This document shows positions 1-7,052 of a DNA stretch of 40,771 nucleotides, in pieces. The stretch's first letter is position 1. The number at the start of each line of letters is the position of its first letter. Both the position numbers and the translations under genes were made by a program. The stretch comes from Peptococcaceae bacterium. GTDB lineage: Bacteria; Bacillota; Desulfitobacteriia; Desulfitobacteriales; Syntrophobotulaceae. Location of the stretch: positions 1 to 40,771 of the forward strand of contig JAAYUV010000115.1 of NCBI GenBank assembly GCA_012517475.1, in the 5' to 3' direction. Under the pieces are notes generated by a model that searched no databases, was not told the origin of the DNA, and saw only the letters and a program-made list of their open reading frames with translations.

Positions 1-32
1 GATTTTCCGAGGCGATGTTGAACCTTTATTTA

Positions 33-104
33 AAAGGAATTCGCCTCTGCGGAAAGGTTTTTTAGCACTAACTATTTCCATTTTGAGGCCTCGAATTCCT
101 TTTT
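33..104. repeat. Inverted repeat at the window edge
   Basis: An arm AAAAGGAATTCG near 33-44 is matched by its reverse complement CGAATTCCTTTT near 93-104, with CCTC/GAGG close to the inner ends. No intact gene lies here. It could be a terminator left from the prophage or the end of a lost mobile element; the sequence does not decide. Only the inverted repeat is observed. Confidence 0.45.
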
Positions 105-113
105 ATTTGTTAA

Positions 114-383
114 ATTTATCTACTTTTTCAGGAGAAACTAAATAGCGAAAACAAACGATTAGTTGAATTGTATTACTATTTTAATTTGTCTTATGAAGAC
201 ATTGCAAAAATCAATGATACTTGCGGGCAAGCAGTAGAACAAAGAATTTTTCGATCACTGCTGAGAGTCCGGAGGAGCAGCCATAAGAATTTACTTGAAA
301 GTTTTTTGTATTGGTATGGTCAGGAGAAAAATTATTACAAAGGTACAGGTTATCAGGCTTGGAAAAATAGTTTATGGGGGTAA
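114..383 (+). pseudogene. Sigma-70 region 4-like fragment (phage remnant)
   Basis: A reading frame open from 114, with no good ATG (the only plausible start is the TTG at 168), encodes a segment resembling the helix-turn-helix of sigma-70 region 4: YYYFNLSYEDIAKI, a short turn, then QRIFRSLLRVRR. Small phage-encoded sigma-like regulators of late genes carry such a motif. No ribosome site precedes the TTG, regions 2 and 3 are absent, and the tail after about residue 35 looks unrelated. I read it as the C-terminal scrap of a phage sigma-like regulator. It could also be a chance open frame. The assignment rests on pattern resemblance only. Confidence 0.3.
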
Positions 384-387
384 TATT

Positions 388-750
388 ATGGAAACTGCTA
401 TGAGGTTAGGTTCAAAAAAAGAATATGAAATTCGCTTTAATGCTTTAAGGAAGGCATTTGAGAAATATAGAGACTTGCCGGAAGATCGTCCGCTTAAGGC
501 TATTATTGATACCAATATTGAGATCTACAGGATTAGCTGTAAAAACTCTCTACACGACGAAAAAAAGAGAAGATTTGAGACTCTAATGATCAGATATATT
601 TTACCGGAAGAAAATAAAAGGATAGGAAAAGAGATCTCTTTACAGCAATATGTCTGTCTCACAACTGTTTGGAGAGATACGCAAGCTGCATTAAAAGACT
701 TAATGGTTATTTTCTTCGGAATTGATGGAATTCTTTTTGAGGATATGTAA
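388..750 (+). CDS. Phage-associated protein of unknown function
   Basis: This encodes 120 aa starting METAMRLG. I chose the ATG at 388 because a GGGGG ribosome site lies about 8 bases upstream; a longer frame from 295 has no such site. The protein is charged and probably mostly helical, with many Lys/Arg/Glu and a hydrophobic end (LMVIFFGIDGI). No signal peptide, membrane helix or catalytic motif is visible. Its place between a sigma-like scrap and a small-terminase-like gene suggests a phage gene from the DNA-packaging/late-regulation zone, where ArpU- or RinA-like regulators often sit, but I do not recognise the family and assign no function. The next gene starts one base after its stop. 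Confidence 0.55.
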   Translation: METAMRLGSKKEYEIRFNALRKAFEKYRDLPEDRPLKAIIDTNIEIYRISCKNSLHDEKKRRFETLMIRYILPEENKRIGKEISLQQYVCLTTVWRDTQAALKDLMVIFFGIDGILFEDM

Positions 751-751
751 A

Positions 752-988
752 ATGGCAGAAAAAGCGAGTAAGAAAAGGGGTGGTCAGCCCGGAAATAAAA
801 ATGCTGTAGGGAATCGGGGAGGAGGTGCCCCTTTTGGCAATAAAAATGCCTGGCGCCATGGAGCGTATGAACGGTATCCTCCGATTTATCCAGGCGAACG
901 TAAATATCTTAAATTAGCTGAGGAGCGTGAAAAATTGAAGAGAGAAAAGCTGTATCTATGGTGCAAAGATAAAGGCTTAATTGAATAA
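752..988 (+). CDS. Small terminase-like N-terminal protein (probably truncated)
   Basis: This encodes 78 aa from the ATG at 752, one base after the preceding stop. The N-terminus has the basic Gly/Asn repeat typical of PBSX-type phage terminase small subunits: GGQPGNKNAVGNRGG followed by APFGNKNAWRHGAYE. In full-length relatives this region precedes a DNA-binding and oligomerisation part and the protein is about 200 aa or more. Here it ends after a helical stretch rich in Lys and Glu (ERKYLKLAEEREKLKREK). Either it is a truncated small terminase or a short stand-alone phage protein with the same basic head. No large terminase follows, which supports decay. Confidence 0.55.
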   Translation: MAEKASKKRGGQPGNKNAVGNRGGGAPFGNKNAWRHGAYERYPPIYPGERKYLKLAEEREKLKREKLYLWCKDKGLIE

Positions 989-1145
989 AAGTAAGAACCA
1001 GGTATGAAATTGAGTACAGCTTTCTAAAACAAACACGAATAGGCAAAAAAGCCAGTTAATCCTGGTAATCCCGGAAAAATTCACTATTTGATTGATAACG
1101 TTACTAATCAAATTAAAGAAAAAAGTAACAAAAGGAGCGAGAAAA

Positions 1146-3450
1146 GTGGCAGTTAAATTTAGTGCTCTCTTCAGTGCTGAAGATAGAGTCAGTTCAACTT
1201 TAAGCGGTATTGACAGAGCAGGGAATGCCTGGAAAGTACCTTTAAAAAGCTTGCCGTCGCAGCAGGAGGAGTTTTTGCAGTAGATAAAATCGTCAATTTC
1301 GGGAAGGAAAGCGTAAATGCTTTCGCAAACTTTGAAAGTGGTATGAATGAGGTCTTTTCATTGCTTCCGGGTATCTCAGAAAAAGCTATGGATGAAATGG
1401 CTGCTCAGGCTAAAAAACTAGGAAAAGACATGGAAATACTTCCGGAAGAGATAATACCTGCTATGTATCAGGCATTATCCGCAGGGGTACTCAGGATAAT
1501 GTTTTTGATTTCCTTGCTTCATCAAACAAATTGGCTGTAGGAGGAGTGGCACAACTTGAGGATAGTGTTGGAGTTCTTTCTACAATAGTAAATAACTATG
1601 CTGGCATGAATTTAGAAGCCAGCAAAGCAAGCGACTTATTGTTTAAAACAGTTACCAAAGGTGTAACAACTATACCTGAACTTGCTGCATCAATGGGAGG
1701 AGTAGTTTCATCCGCGGCCTCAGTTGGAATTGCTTTCGACGATGTGTCAGCGGCCATGGCTACGATGACTTCAAGCTTAGGTAAAGGTTCTACAGCTGTA
1801 GCCACAACAAAATTAGCACGACTGTTTGAAGAGTTAAGTACAACAGGTTCACAGGCGGATAAGGAATTCAGAAGTATAGCCGGGGGAGGTTTTAGGGACT
1901 TTCTTAAAAGTGGAGGCTCATTACAAGAAGCTCTTCAAATGCTTAATAAAGACGCTAAATCACAGAATAAAACAATCAATGAATTTTTTAGCAGCGTAGA
2001 AGCTGGAAGTGCGGCACTCATACTCGGTAGTACTTCGGCTAATGTATTTTCACAAAATTTAATAGAAATGAAAAATTCTGCGGGAGCAACGGACGAAGCA
2101 TTTAACACCATGAATACCGGCCTTAAGGATACTTTTGATGGTTTGAAAAATAAGTTTGAATGGTTCAAGGTTGAAGTAGGCCAGCGGCTCGGGAAGGCTG
2201 TATCAGGATGGTTTGATAAGAGCCAAGAGACGTTTAATAAGATTGAGTCTGCCTTTGATACCATGTTCAGCAAGGTCGATGAAGGATTGCCTTTGTTTGA
2301 AGCCTTTAAGATTGCCTTTAAGGACATAATTCCTCCGGATACGATGGCCATGATAGATGACCTGGGATCTTTCCTTGGATTCATTTTTCAGAAAGTAAAA
2401 GACATTGCCGGATATATTACGGGCAATTGGCCGTCGGTAAAACCTGTAGTCATAGGCATAGGTACAGCGTTTGCCGCATGGAAAATCGGCTCAGTCATCG
2501 CAAATGTTGTTGGACTCGGGAAAGAATTGTGGGTAGTCGTGGCAAGGTTGAAGCTGACCGAACGGGCGACCTGGGCAAACGTAGCGGCAAAAGCTGCAGA
2601 TAAGGTTGAAACAATGGCTATTATGGCATTGTATGCAGGGGACTTTGCACGGTCCTTATGGACCAGCGTAACGGCAATCGGCGCTCAAACGACAGCATTC
2701 ATTGTCAATAAGGCCCAGATGGGGGCCCAGGCGGCCGGAATGATGCTGTTAAAAGGGGTACAACTGGTATCCACAGGAATTACTGCAGAACTTACGGCCG
2801 CGCAATGGGCTTTGAACGCCGCTTTTATCGCTTCTCCTATCGGATGGATTGTGCTTGGTATTGGCGCGCTGATCGCCGCGGGTGTACTCCTGTACAAGAA
2901 CTGGGATACCGTAAAGGCCAAGGCTCTGGATCTTTGGGCTGGAATACAGGCCGCCTTCGCGCCCATAGGAGACTTCTTTGCCGGCATTTGGTCCGGGGTG
3001 CAGGCCGGGTTCAAGGCCTTTATCAACTTTATCATTCAGGGGCTTAACTTCATGATCCGGGGGCTTAATAAATTATCCGTGGATATCCCGGATTGGGTGC
3101 CGCTGGTCGGAGGGAAAAACCTTGGATTTTCTATCCCGGAAATCCCCATGCTGGCGGCCGGAAGCAAATATTCTCCGGATACATTCATCGCCGGGGAACG
3201 AGGACCGGAGCTGATTACCGGTGCTGAAGGTTCCCGGGTCTTCCCATCGGATGACACGGACAGAATCATAAGTGCTCTGGAAAGCAAAAACCGGCCGATA
3301 TCAGTCTCTGCATCCCCGTTTACTCCCGATGACAGGATGGATGAGGATAATGTATCGACTGAAAAAAACATCAATATCAATCTGAACGGGAACGGGTCCA
3401 TTCAGGGAAGAGGCCTTTCCAAGGACGAAATGCTGGACTATCTGAGGTAA
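1146..3450 (+). pseudogene. Phage tail tape-measure protein, broken by two frameshifts
   Basis: Three consecutive pieces in three frames reconstruct one TP901-type tape-measure protein. Piece 1 starts at a GTG (1146) behind AAAGGAGCGA and reads VKFSALFSAEDRVSSTLSGI. Near 1241-1250 the sense moves back one frame to KLAVAAGGVFAVDKIVNFG and on through FESGMNEVFSLLPG. Near 1485-1495 it moves back again to QDNVFDFLASSNKLAVGGV. Each change equals loss of one base. The remainder runs open to 3450, with hydrophobic segments (for example the PIGWIVLGIGALIAAGVLLY helix near 2835-2900) and the usual tail end (FIAGERGPELITGAEGSRVF). A tape-measure protein sets tail length and is not functional in this state. 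The first half (to about 2150) is visibly more AT-rich than the second, suggesting a mosaic. Indels from sequencing error cannot be excluded. Confidence 0.8.
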
Positions 3451-3713
3451 TGTACAAAATTAGAGTACTATCCGATAGCAAGGAATTAAACAAACCTTTA
3501 ACCTCAATCCCCAGCTTTGCAATGGCGATGGAAACTGCATTAAAAATTAAAAAGTCTATAGAGAAAACAAATAATGTCAAGATATCCGACAGCTGCATCA
3601 AGGTCCTTGAAGGGGTTGAGAAGCTAATAAATAAAGATGAATCATTGAGAAGGTACATTAAAAGCCAGAATATTGTACCATGCAATGAGATAGTTAGGAT
3701 GATCCAAGATTAA
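3450..3713 (+). CDS. Small phage-type hypothetical protein
   Basis: This encodes 87 aa whose ATG overlaps the tape-measure stop as TAATG, with TGAGG a few bases upstream, so translation was probably coupled to the tail gene. It is Lys/Ile/Ser-rich and likely helical (LKIKKSIEKTNNVK, IKVLEGVEKLINKDESL), with no membrane segment or recognisable motif. Base composition is more AT-rich than the tail gene's second half. Its position after the tape measure is where small tail-assembly or baseplate genes occur, but I do not recognise it. It is intact as a frame, but its context is a decaying prophage. Confidence 0.5.
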   Translation: MYKIRVLSDSKELNKPLTSIPSFAMAMETALKIKKSIEKTNNVKISDSCIKVLEGVEKLINKDESLRRYIKSQNIVPCNEIVRMIQD

Positions 3714-3746
3714 ATGGGCGTTGGACAGTTAAGGAGATGATAAACA

Positions 3747-4283
3747 TTGAGTGGAAAACATGTACCTGCCATTTCAGCCAAAATCATAAAGGCCTCGGAG
3801 CCGAGGGAAGATGTTATCCGGAAATCCCTGGAATCTGAGATTATCACGGAAAACAACGGATTGACCTGGCTTCAGCCGGCCGTGCAGCAAACCGGGTTAA
3901 AAGAAATGGTGGACCATTCGACGATTCTTCCTCAGTGCATCAGGGCATATAAGGACAACATTGCCGGTTTTGGGATAGAGGTAAAATACAGCGATGATAT
4001 CGAAGAAACTCCGGAGATGGCGGCCGAATACGCCCTGGCAGAGGAAATAATTGAGCTGCTTAACCTGGACATGGATACGAAAGAAGTCTTTGAGGACGTT
4101 ATTGAGGCTAGGGAGACATACGGTATCGCCTATCTTGAAGTGCTGCGGAATATCGCCGGTGAAGTTAACCAGATAGAATTCATCAAAGATACACCAACAA
4201 TCCGGAAAACCTTACCCCTGGATCCGGCGGTCGAGATTGAATATTTCGAACCCGTTACGGAGTACTCTAGAAAACATGAATAA
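3747..4283 (+). pseudogene. PBSX-type phage portal protein, N-terminal fragment
   Basis: A 178-aa frame begins with a TTG at 3747 behind a strong AAGGAGATGA site. It resembles the start of PBSX-family portal proteins: a leading KIIKASEPREDVI, then GLTWLQPAVQQTGLKEMVDHS and STILPQCIRAYKDNIAGFG, then a region on lasting membership of the assembly (IEARETYGIAYLEVLRNIAGE). Portal proteins of this family are roughly 450 aa, so about 60 percent is missing; the sequence ends in EYSRKHE and a stop, after which composition becomes AT-rich. The portal would form the DNA entry ring of the capsid. A portal gene downstream of a tape measure is the reverse of normal phage order, so the remnant has been rearranged. 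Confidence 0.65.
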
Positions 4284-4301
4284 TAAATCAAAATGAAGTA
4301 G

Positions 4302-4331
4302 TAATACTATAACTTTGGAGTTATAATATTA
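4302..4331. promoter_or_regulatory. 13-bp inverted repeat, candidate operator of the XRE gene
   Basis: TAATACTATAACT (4302-4314) is matched by AGTTATAATATTA (4319-4331), 12 of 13 pairs, around a TTGG loop. It contains TATAAT and lies 60 bases before an XRE regulator. Antitoxins of this type commonly bind palindromes over their own promoter, so an operator is the favoured reading. There is no T-run after it, which argues against an ordinary terminator for the broken portal gene. Confidence 0.4.
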
Positions 4332-4391
4332 ATAGAGGAGGGAATAATACGGTTGAAGTATAATAGATTGGCTTGATAGGAGTAATAACCT

Positions 4392-4679
4392 ATGAAATGG
4401 GACGAATTAAGAAAAGACCTTGTGTCTACCCTTACTGAAGATGAGCAGGATGAAATAGCTCTGAAAGTAAAAATAATAGGAGAAATTTTACAGGCCCGGC
4501 AGGAGCGCCGGATCACCCAAATGGCATTGGAAGAGTTAAGCGGTGTCCGGCAGCCGGTGATTGCGCGTCTTGAAAACGGAGAAACGGATCCACACCTTAC
4601 CACTATCCTCAAAATTCTCCGGCCGCTGGGTAAAACTTTAGCCGTGGTTCCTTTAAAAGGGGATACAACGCCCAGGTGA
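4392..4679 (+). CDS. XRE-family regulator, HigA-like orphan antitoxin
   Basis: This encodes 95 aa from the ATG at 4392 behind ATAGGAGTAA. Residues about 41-75 form a Cro/C1 helix-turn-helix: ITQMALEELSGVRQPVIARLENG, where AxxSGVxQPVIARLE is characteristic. The first 35 residues are a helical extension (TEDEQDEIALKVKIIGEIL), as in the HigA antitoxins that follow a RelE/HigB toxin. No RelE-like frame precedes it; the 108 bases upstream hold only an inverted repeat and a ribosome site. It is therefore either an orphan antitoxin left after toxin loss or a stand-alone repressor. The TERM downstream is not obvious, and the next gene begins 49 bases later with its own ribosome site. Confidence 0.7.
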   Translation: MKWDELRKDLVSTLTEDEQDEIALKVKIIGEILQARQERRITQMALEELSGVRQPVIARLENGETDPHLTTILKILRPLGKTLAVVPLKGDTTPR

Positions 4680-4728
4680 TGAGGGTATATTTGGGAGAAT
4701 ATATATATGATGAAGGGATGGTGAGTAA

Positions 4729-5208
4729 ATGAAAAAGCTTAAGGTATATCTTGAAACAACTATTTTTAATTTTTTCTATGCAGATGATGCCCCTGATAAA
4801 AGGGATGACACTATAAAGCTTTTTAAAGAAATTGCAGAAAGAAAGAATGAGGCATATACGTCTTACGCAGTTGTCAATGAGATAAATAAAGCCTCGGATG
4901 AGACAAAACAAAAACTATTTCGTCTCTTCAATGAATATCCTGTTGCAGTTTTAGATGAGGGTGAAGAGGTTGATAAGCTTGCTGATATTTATATTGCCGA
5001 AGGTATAATACCATTAAAATACCGTGACGATGCGGTTCATATAGCTATGGCAACGATAACAGGAATGGACATAATTCTTAGCTGGAATTTTAAGCATATT
5101 GTGAAAAGGAAAACTGTAATAATGGTTAATCTTATTAACACAAGGGAAGGTTATAAAAACATTGATATATATTCTCCGTCGGAGGTGATAGAAAATGAGG
5201 ATGAGTAA
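4729..5208 (+). CDS. PIN-domain protein, probable toxin ribonuclease
   Basis: This encodes 159 aa with ATG at 4729 behind GGGATGGTGAG. PIN-fold features are visible in order: a first strand with an acidic residue (KVYLETTIFNFF, E9), a second acid at E51 (SYAVVNEI), and the third acidic cluster with its helix (YRDDAVHIAMATITGMD, D100/D101), followed by the ILSWNFKH strand with N120. PIN proteins are metal-dependent RNases, often VapC-type toxins. The 3' end overlaps the start of a 55-aa basic gene by 14 bases, so the two are translationally linked. The order (toxin first) is opposite to classical vapBC. Toxin function is inferred from fold and context. Confidence 0.7.
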   Translation: MKKLKVYLETTIFNFFYADDAPDKRDDTIKLFKEIAERKNEAYTSYAVVNEINKASDETKQKLFRLFNEYPVAVLDEGEEVDKLADIYIAEGIIPLKYRDDAVHIAMATITGMDIILSWNFKHIVKRKTVIMVNLINTREGYKNIDIYSPSEVIENEDE

Positions 5209-5362
5209 TGAGCCACGGGCTTTGAAAGAAATTCACGAGATAAGAGAAAAAATGTATGAAGAAACAAAGCATCTTACCCCAGAGGAAAGAGCTGAAAAGC
5301 GTAGAAAAGAAGGCAAGGAAATAGCAGAGAAATATGGACTAAAAATTGTGCAGAAGGTATAA
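5195..5362 (+). CDS. 55-aa partner of the PIN protein, probable antitoxin
   Basis: A short gene not obvious by length: ATG at 5195, overlapping the PIN gene by 14 bases in another frame, with an excellent GGAGGTGATA ribosome site inside the end of that gene. The product is highly charged and helical: PRALKEIHEIREKMYEETK, then HLTPEERAEKRRKEGKEIA and a final KYGLKIVQK. Small helical proteins with an EIHxIREK motif next to PIN genes are, from memory, a recurring arrangement, and a neutralising partner is the natural inference. No DNA-binding motif is clear. A 10-bp hairpin starts seven bases after its stop, closing the two-gene unit. Confidence 0.6.
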   Translation: MRMSNEPRALKEIHEIREKMYEETKHLTPEERAEKRRKEGKEIAEKYGLKIVQKV

Positions 5363-5368
5363 TTGTTT

Positions 5369-5393
5369 AGTAGGCTACCCTGAGTAGCCTACT
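5369..5393. terminator. Hairpin after the PIN pair
   Basis: AGTAGGCTAC (5369-5378) and GTAGCCTACT (5384-5393) form a perfect 10-bp stem with a CCTGA loop. It is followed only by a weak T-rich stretch (GTTTACTTTTG), so it is a modest intrinsic terminator or a processing hairpin separating the PIN unit from the HicB-like gene. Confidence 0.6.
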
Positions 5394-5415
5394 GTTTACT
5401 TTTGTAGGTGAGACA

Positions 5416-5787
5416 ATGATTAAGTTTACTTATTTAGCTGTGTTTGAACCCTCAGAAAAAGGCTATAGCGTATACTTTCCCGACCTTCCGGGTTGTGTGA
5501 GCTATGGAGAAAGTTTAGAAGATGCACAGAAGCAATCTGCAGAAGCTTTGGGGTTGCATATATACGGTATGGAAAAGGACGGGGATGAAATACCGGCTCC
5601 CTCAAAAACGCCTCAGTTAGATCCCGAAACAGCAGCTGGATATATTGTCGAACCTGTTACAGCCATTGTTGAGTGGGACAGCGATTTCACAAAACTGACT
5701 CCATTTGAAAGGGAACGGCTCTTGGAAGCTGATAGGGAAGTTCTGGCCGGCGAAGTTGTAGACCACAACGAAATAGACTGGAAGTAG
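5416..5787 (+). CDS. HicB-like antitoxin, orphan
   Basis: This encodes 123 aa with ATG at 5416 behind GTAGGTGAG. The N-terminal half is a clear HicB fold: YLAVFEPSEKGYSVYFPDLPGC, then ESLEDAQKQSAEALGLHIYGM and a GDEIPAPS turn. HicB proteins neutralise HicA, a small dsRBD-like mRNA interferase, and regulate their own operon. No HicA-sized gene flanks it; 53 bases upstream are a hairpin and 338 bases downstream hold no gene. The C-terminal tail (LTPFERERLLEADREVLAGEVV) differs from a ribbon-helix-helix and resembles the acidic toxin-wrapping tails of other antitoxins. Either the toxin was lost or the gene acts as a free-standing regulator. Confidence 0.7.
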   Translation: MIKFTYLAVFEPSEKGYSVYFPDLPGCVSYGESLEDAQKQSAEALGLHIYGMEKDGDEIPAPSKTPQLDPETAAGYIVEPVTAIVEWDSDFTKLTPFERERLLEADREVLAGEVVDHNEIDWK

Positions 5788-5949
5788 AATCTTTAGTGGT
5801 ACTTTTTATGGTATTATTTTGGCATTAATATTTCCGAAGAATATAAATAATGTGTAGAAAATAAGGGTGTTTCAGGTAGGAAAAAGACTACAAACCATCA
5901 AAAACAATAGAAAAGCACTTTCCAACGATTGAGTGGGAGTAAGATACTC

Positions 5950-5996
5950 AAAACGGTTATGATTCACATTGAAAAAAGTAAATCTAACCGTTTTTA
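5950..5996. repeat. 10-bp inverted repeat with long loop
   Basis: AAAACGGTTA at 5950-5959 pairs with TAACCGTTTT at 5985-5994, followed by further T and AATTT. It may act as a weak terminator for the HicB-like transcript. The 25-base loop is long for an efficient terminator. Confidence 0.4.
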
Positions 5997-6011
5997 ATTT
6001 ATAAATATTTA

Positions 6012-6040
6012 TTGACTTTATTATAAAAAATCTATATGCT
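6012..6040 (+). promoter_or_regulatory. Candidate sigma-A promoter for the small membrane protein
   Basis: TTGACT at 6012-6017 and TATGCT at 6035-6040 are separated by 17 bases. The -35 matches 5 of 6 and the -10 matches 4 of 6 of the vegetative consensus. It lies about 85 bases before the ATG at 6126 in the correct orientation. Confidence 0.4.
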
Positions 6041-6125
6041 GGAAAAACGAGGAACACTTTTCCATAATGTACCCGATTCAGATAATAACCTGTTTAATTT
6101 TTAAGAGTGGCAGGCAGGTAAAGAA

Positions 6126-6332
6126 ATGAGTAAACAAGCAATTTTCGGACTGATCATACTAGTCATAAATATTATTGTCTATTTGTTTTATCCATCGCCC
6201 CTGTTGCTTATCACAATTGCTGCGCTGGCTACCGTTTTGCTGATCAAAAGCAACATCTTTGCGAAGAGGAAGAAGCCTGTGAATAAAAATAAGGCGACCA
6301 CAGGACAAAAAAAGAAGAAAAAAAAGAAGTGA
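6126..6332 (+). CDS. Two-helix membrane peptide with polylysine tail
   Basis: This encodes 68 aa. Two hydrophobic segments (about residues 5-23, IFGLIILVINIIVYLFYP, and 26-41, LLITIAALATVLLI) form a hairpin in the membrane, followed by a strongly basic cytoplasmic tail that ends in a run of seven lysines. The ribosome site is poor (GGCAGGTAAAG). No family is recognised. The last codons form one arm of the terminator shared with the convergent lipoprotein gene. The basic tail could bind anionic lipid, nucleic acid or ribosomes, but that is speculation. Conservation is unknown; the clean frame and upstream promoter support a real gene. Confidence 0.55.
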   Translation: MSKQAIFGLIILVINIIVYLFYPSPLLLITIAALATVLLIKSNIFAKRKKPVNKNKATTGQKKKKKKK

Positions 6333-6347
6333 TTTCGAAAAATCACT
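6328..6347. terminator. Bidirectional terminator between convergent genes
   Basis: AGTGATTT (6328-6335), loop CGAA, AAATCACT (6340-6347). It spans the stop regions of both flanking genes. T-rich sequence follows on the minus strand (complement of the A-rich lysine codons), and a weaker CTTTAT follows on the plus strand, so it can serve both transcripts. Confidence 0.65.
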
Positions 6348-6858
6348 CTTTATAGCCATCATTGGCAGCTTGTTTGTCTAATGTTGTTTGAGCCAGGTAA
6401 GCTGCCCGTTTAGCTTGTTTAAATTCTTCCTGAGCCAGTGAAAGCTGGTTTTTTTGTTTGCTTTCAAAATACTTTAGTACTTCGTTTACAGACTGATCCA
6501 GAAGGGTTACGGTTGTCACCAGCATTTCTTTCGCTTCCTGATATTGAGGTGCTGTTTCCAGAGATTTTGTCTTATTTAATAAATCAGTGGCCTGGTTATG
6601 CAATTTGGCTAAATTGGATTTATACAGCTCCAAATCTACGTCGCCGCTGGTCATATCTCCCAAATAAGATTGAAAAGTATCCGAGAGCGTATTGTATTCC
6701 CCCAGTATTTTACTGAAAGACGTTTTAGCCTGCGAAGCTTCTTTTTTCGTAGTTTCTGTTGGCGCCGGGGAGTTTTTGGGGGGACTGCTTTGACAGCCGC
6801 TTATGCCGAGAAAGACGATCAGCAGACATATAGCCCATGTGAGTTTAGCCTTTGACAT
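6343..6858 (-). CDS. Lipoprotein of unknown function
   Basis: This encodes 171 aa. The N-terminus MSKAKLTWAICLLIVFLGIS followed by GC is a lipoprotein signal peptide with lipobox LGISGC, so the mature protein should be anchored to the outer face of the membrane at Cys22. A Pro/Ser/Thr-rich linker follows (about 23-45), then a helical, probably coiled-coil body (LGEYNTLSDTFQSYLGDM, LYKSNLAKLHNQATDLLNK, KYFESKQKNQLSLAQEEFK). No enzyme motif is visible. A good ribosome site (AGGAGGAAAT) precedes the ATG. It is convergent with the small membrane peptide and upstream of the cheR terminator, so it is its own transcription unit. No family name can be given. Confidence 0.75.
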   Translation of the reverse strand: MSKAKLTWAICLLIVFLGISGCQSSPPKNSPAPTETTKKEASQAKTSFSKILGEYNTLSDTFQSYLGDMTSGDVDLELYKSNLAKLHNQATDLLNKTKSLETAPQYQEAKEMLVTTVTLLDQSVNEVLKYFESKQKNQLSLAQEEFKQAKRAAYLAQTTLDKQAANDGYKE

Positions 6859-6907
6859 AATTTCCTCCTAGTTCAAAACAAGTTTATTACCATTATAAGC
6901 ACTTTTA

Positions 6908-6935
6908 ATTATATAAGCATTATAACCAATTTCAA
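6908..6935 (-). promoter_or_regulatory. Sigma-A-type promoter of the lipoprotein gene
   Basis: On the minus strand TTGAAA (6935-6930) and TATAAT (6913-6908) are 16 bases apart, a strong vegetative promoter. Transcription would start near 6901, about 40 bases before the ATG at 6858. Confidence 0.55.
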
Positions 6936-6960
6936 GGAGTAAACTCATTTTGTATGCAAT

Positions 6961-7006
6961 AAAAAAACATATGTTCCATTAATAGTTTGCCATAACAGAA
7001 CATATG
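6961..7006 (-). terminator. Terminator of the yaaR-cheR unit
   Basis: Arms CATATGTTC (6968-6976) and GAACATATG (6998-7006) form a 9-bp stem with a 21-base loop. On the minus strand it is followed directly by seven T residues (complement of 6961-6967), placing an intrinsic terminator about 50 bases after the cheR stop. Confidence 0.6.
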
Positions 7007-7052
7007 CTCTGGATAAAGGGTGGCTTTACGGTAAATTCAGGGAAATTTTACC

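Larger units (their letters stand above)
5788..6125. other. Gene-free AT-rich gap
   Basis: No coding frame of any quality is seen. It holds an imperfect short palindrome around 5930-5950 (TGAGT...ACTCA), a 10-bp inverted repeat AAAACGGTTA (5950-5959) / TAACCGTTTT (5985-5994) with a 25-base loop followed by T residues, and a sigma-A-type promoter at 6012-6040. The inverted repeat is a plausible terminator or the trace of a mobile-element junction. No direct-repeat attachment site could be recognised. Confidence 0.5.

Noticed and set aside
1146-1500. Tape-measure gene as a functional frameshift-expressed protein
   Set aside because: A second uncued frame change and surrounding truncated phage genes make decay or sequencing error more likely.
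1935-2384. 149-aa minus-strand frame opposite the tape-measure gene
   Set aside because: Composition mirrors the plus-strand gene and no start signal is present; treated as a shadow.
5788-6125. Prophage attachment site near the 338-base gap
   Set aside because: No matching direct repeat with the left part of the window, no integrase and no tRNA were found.
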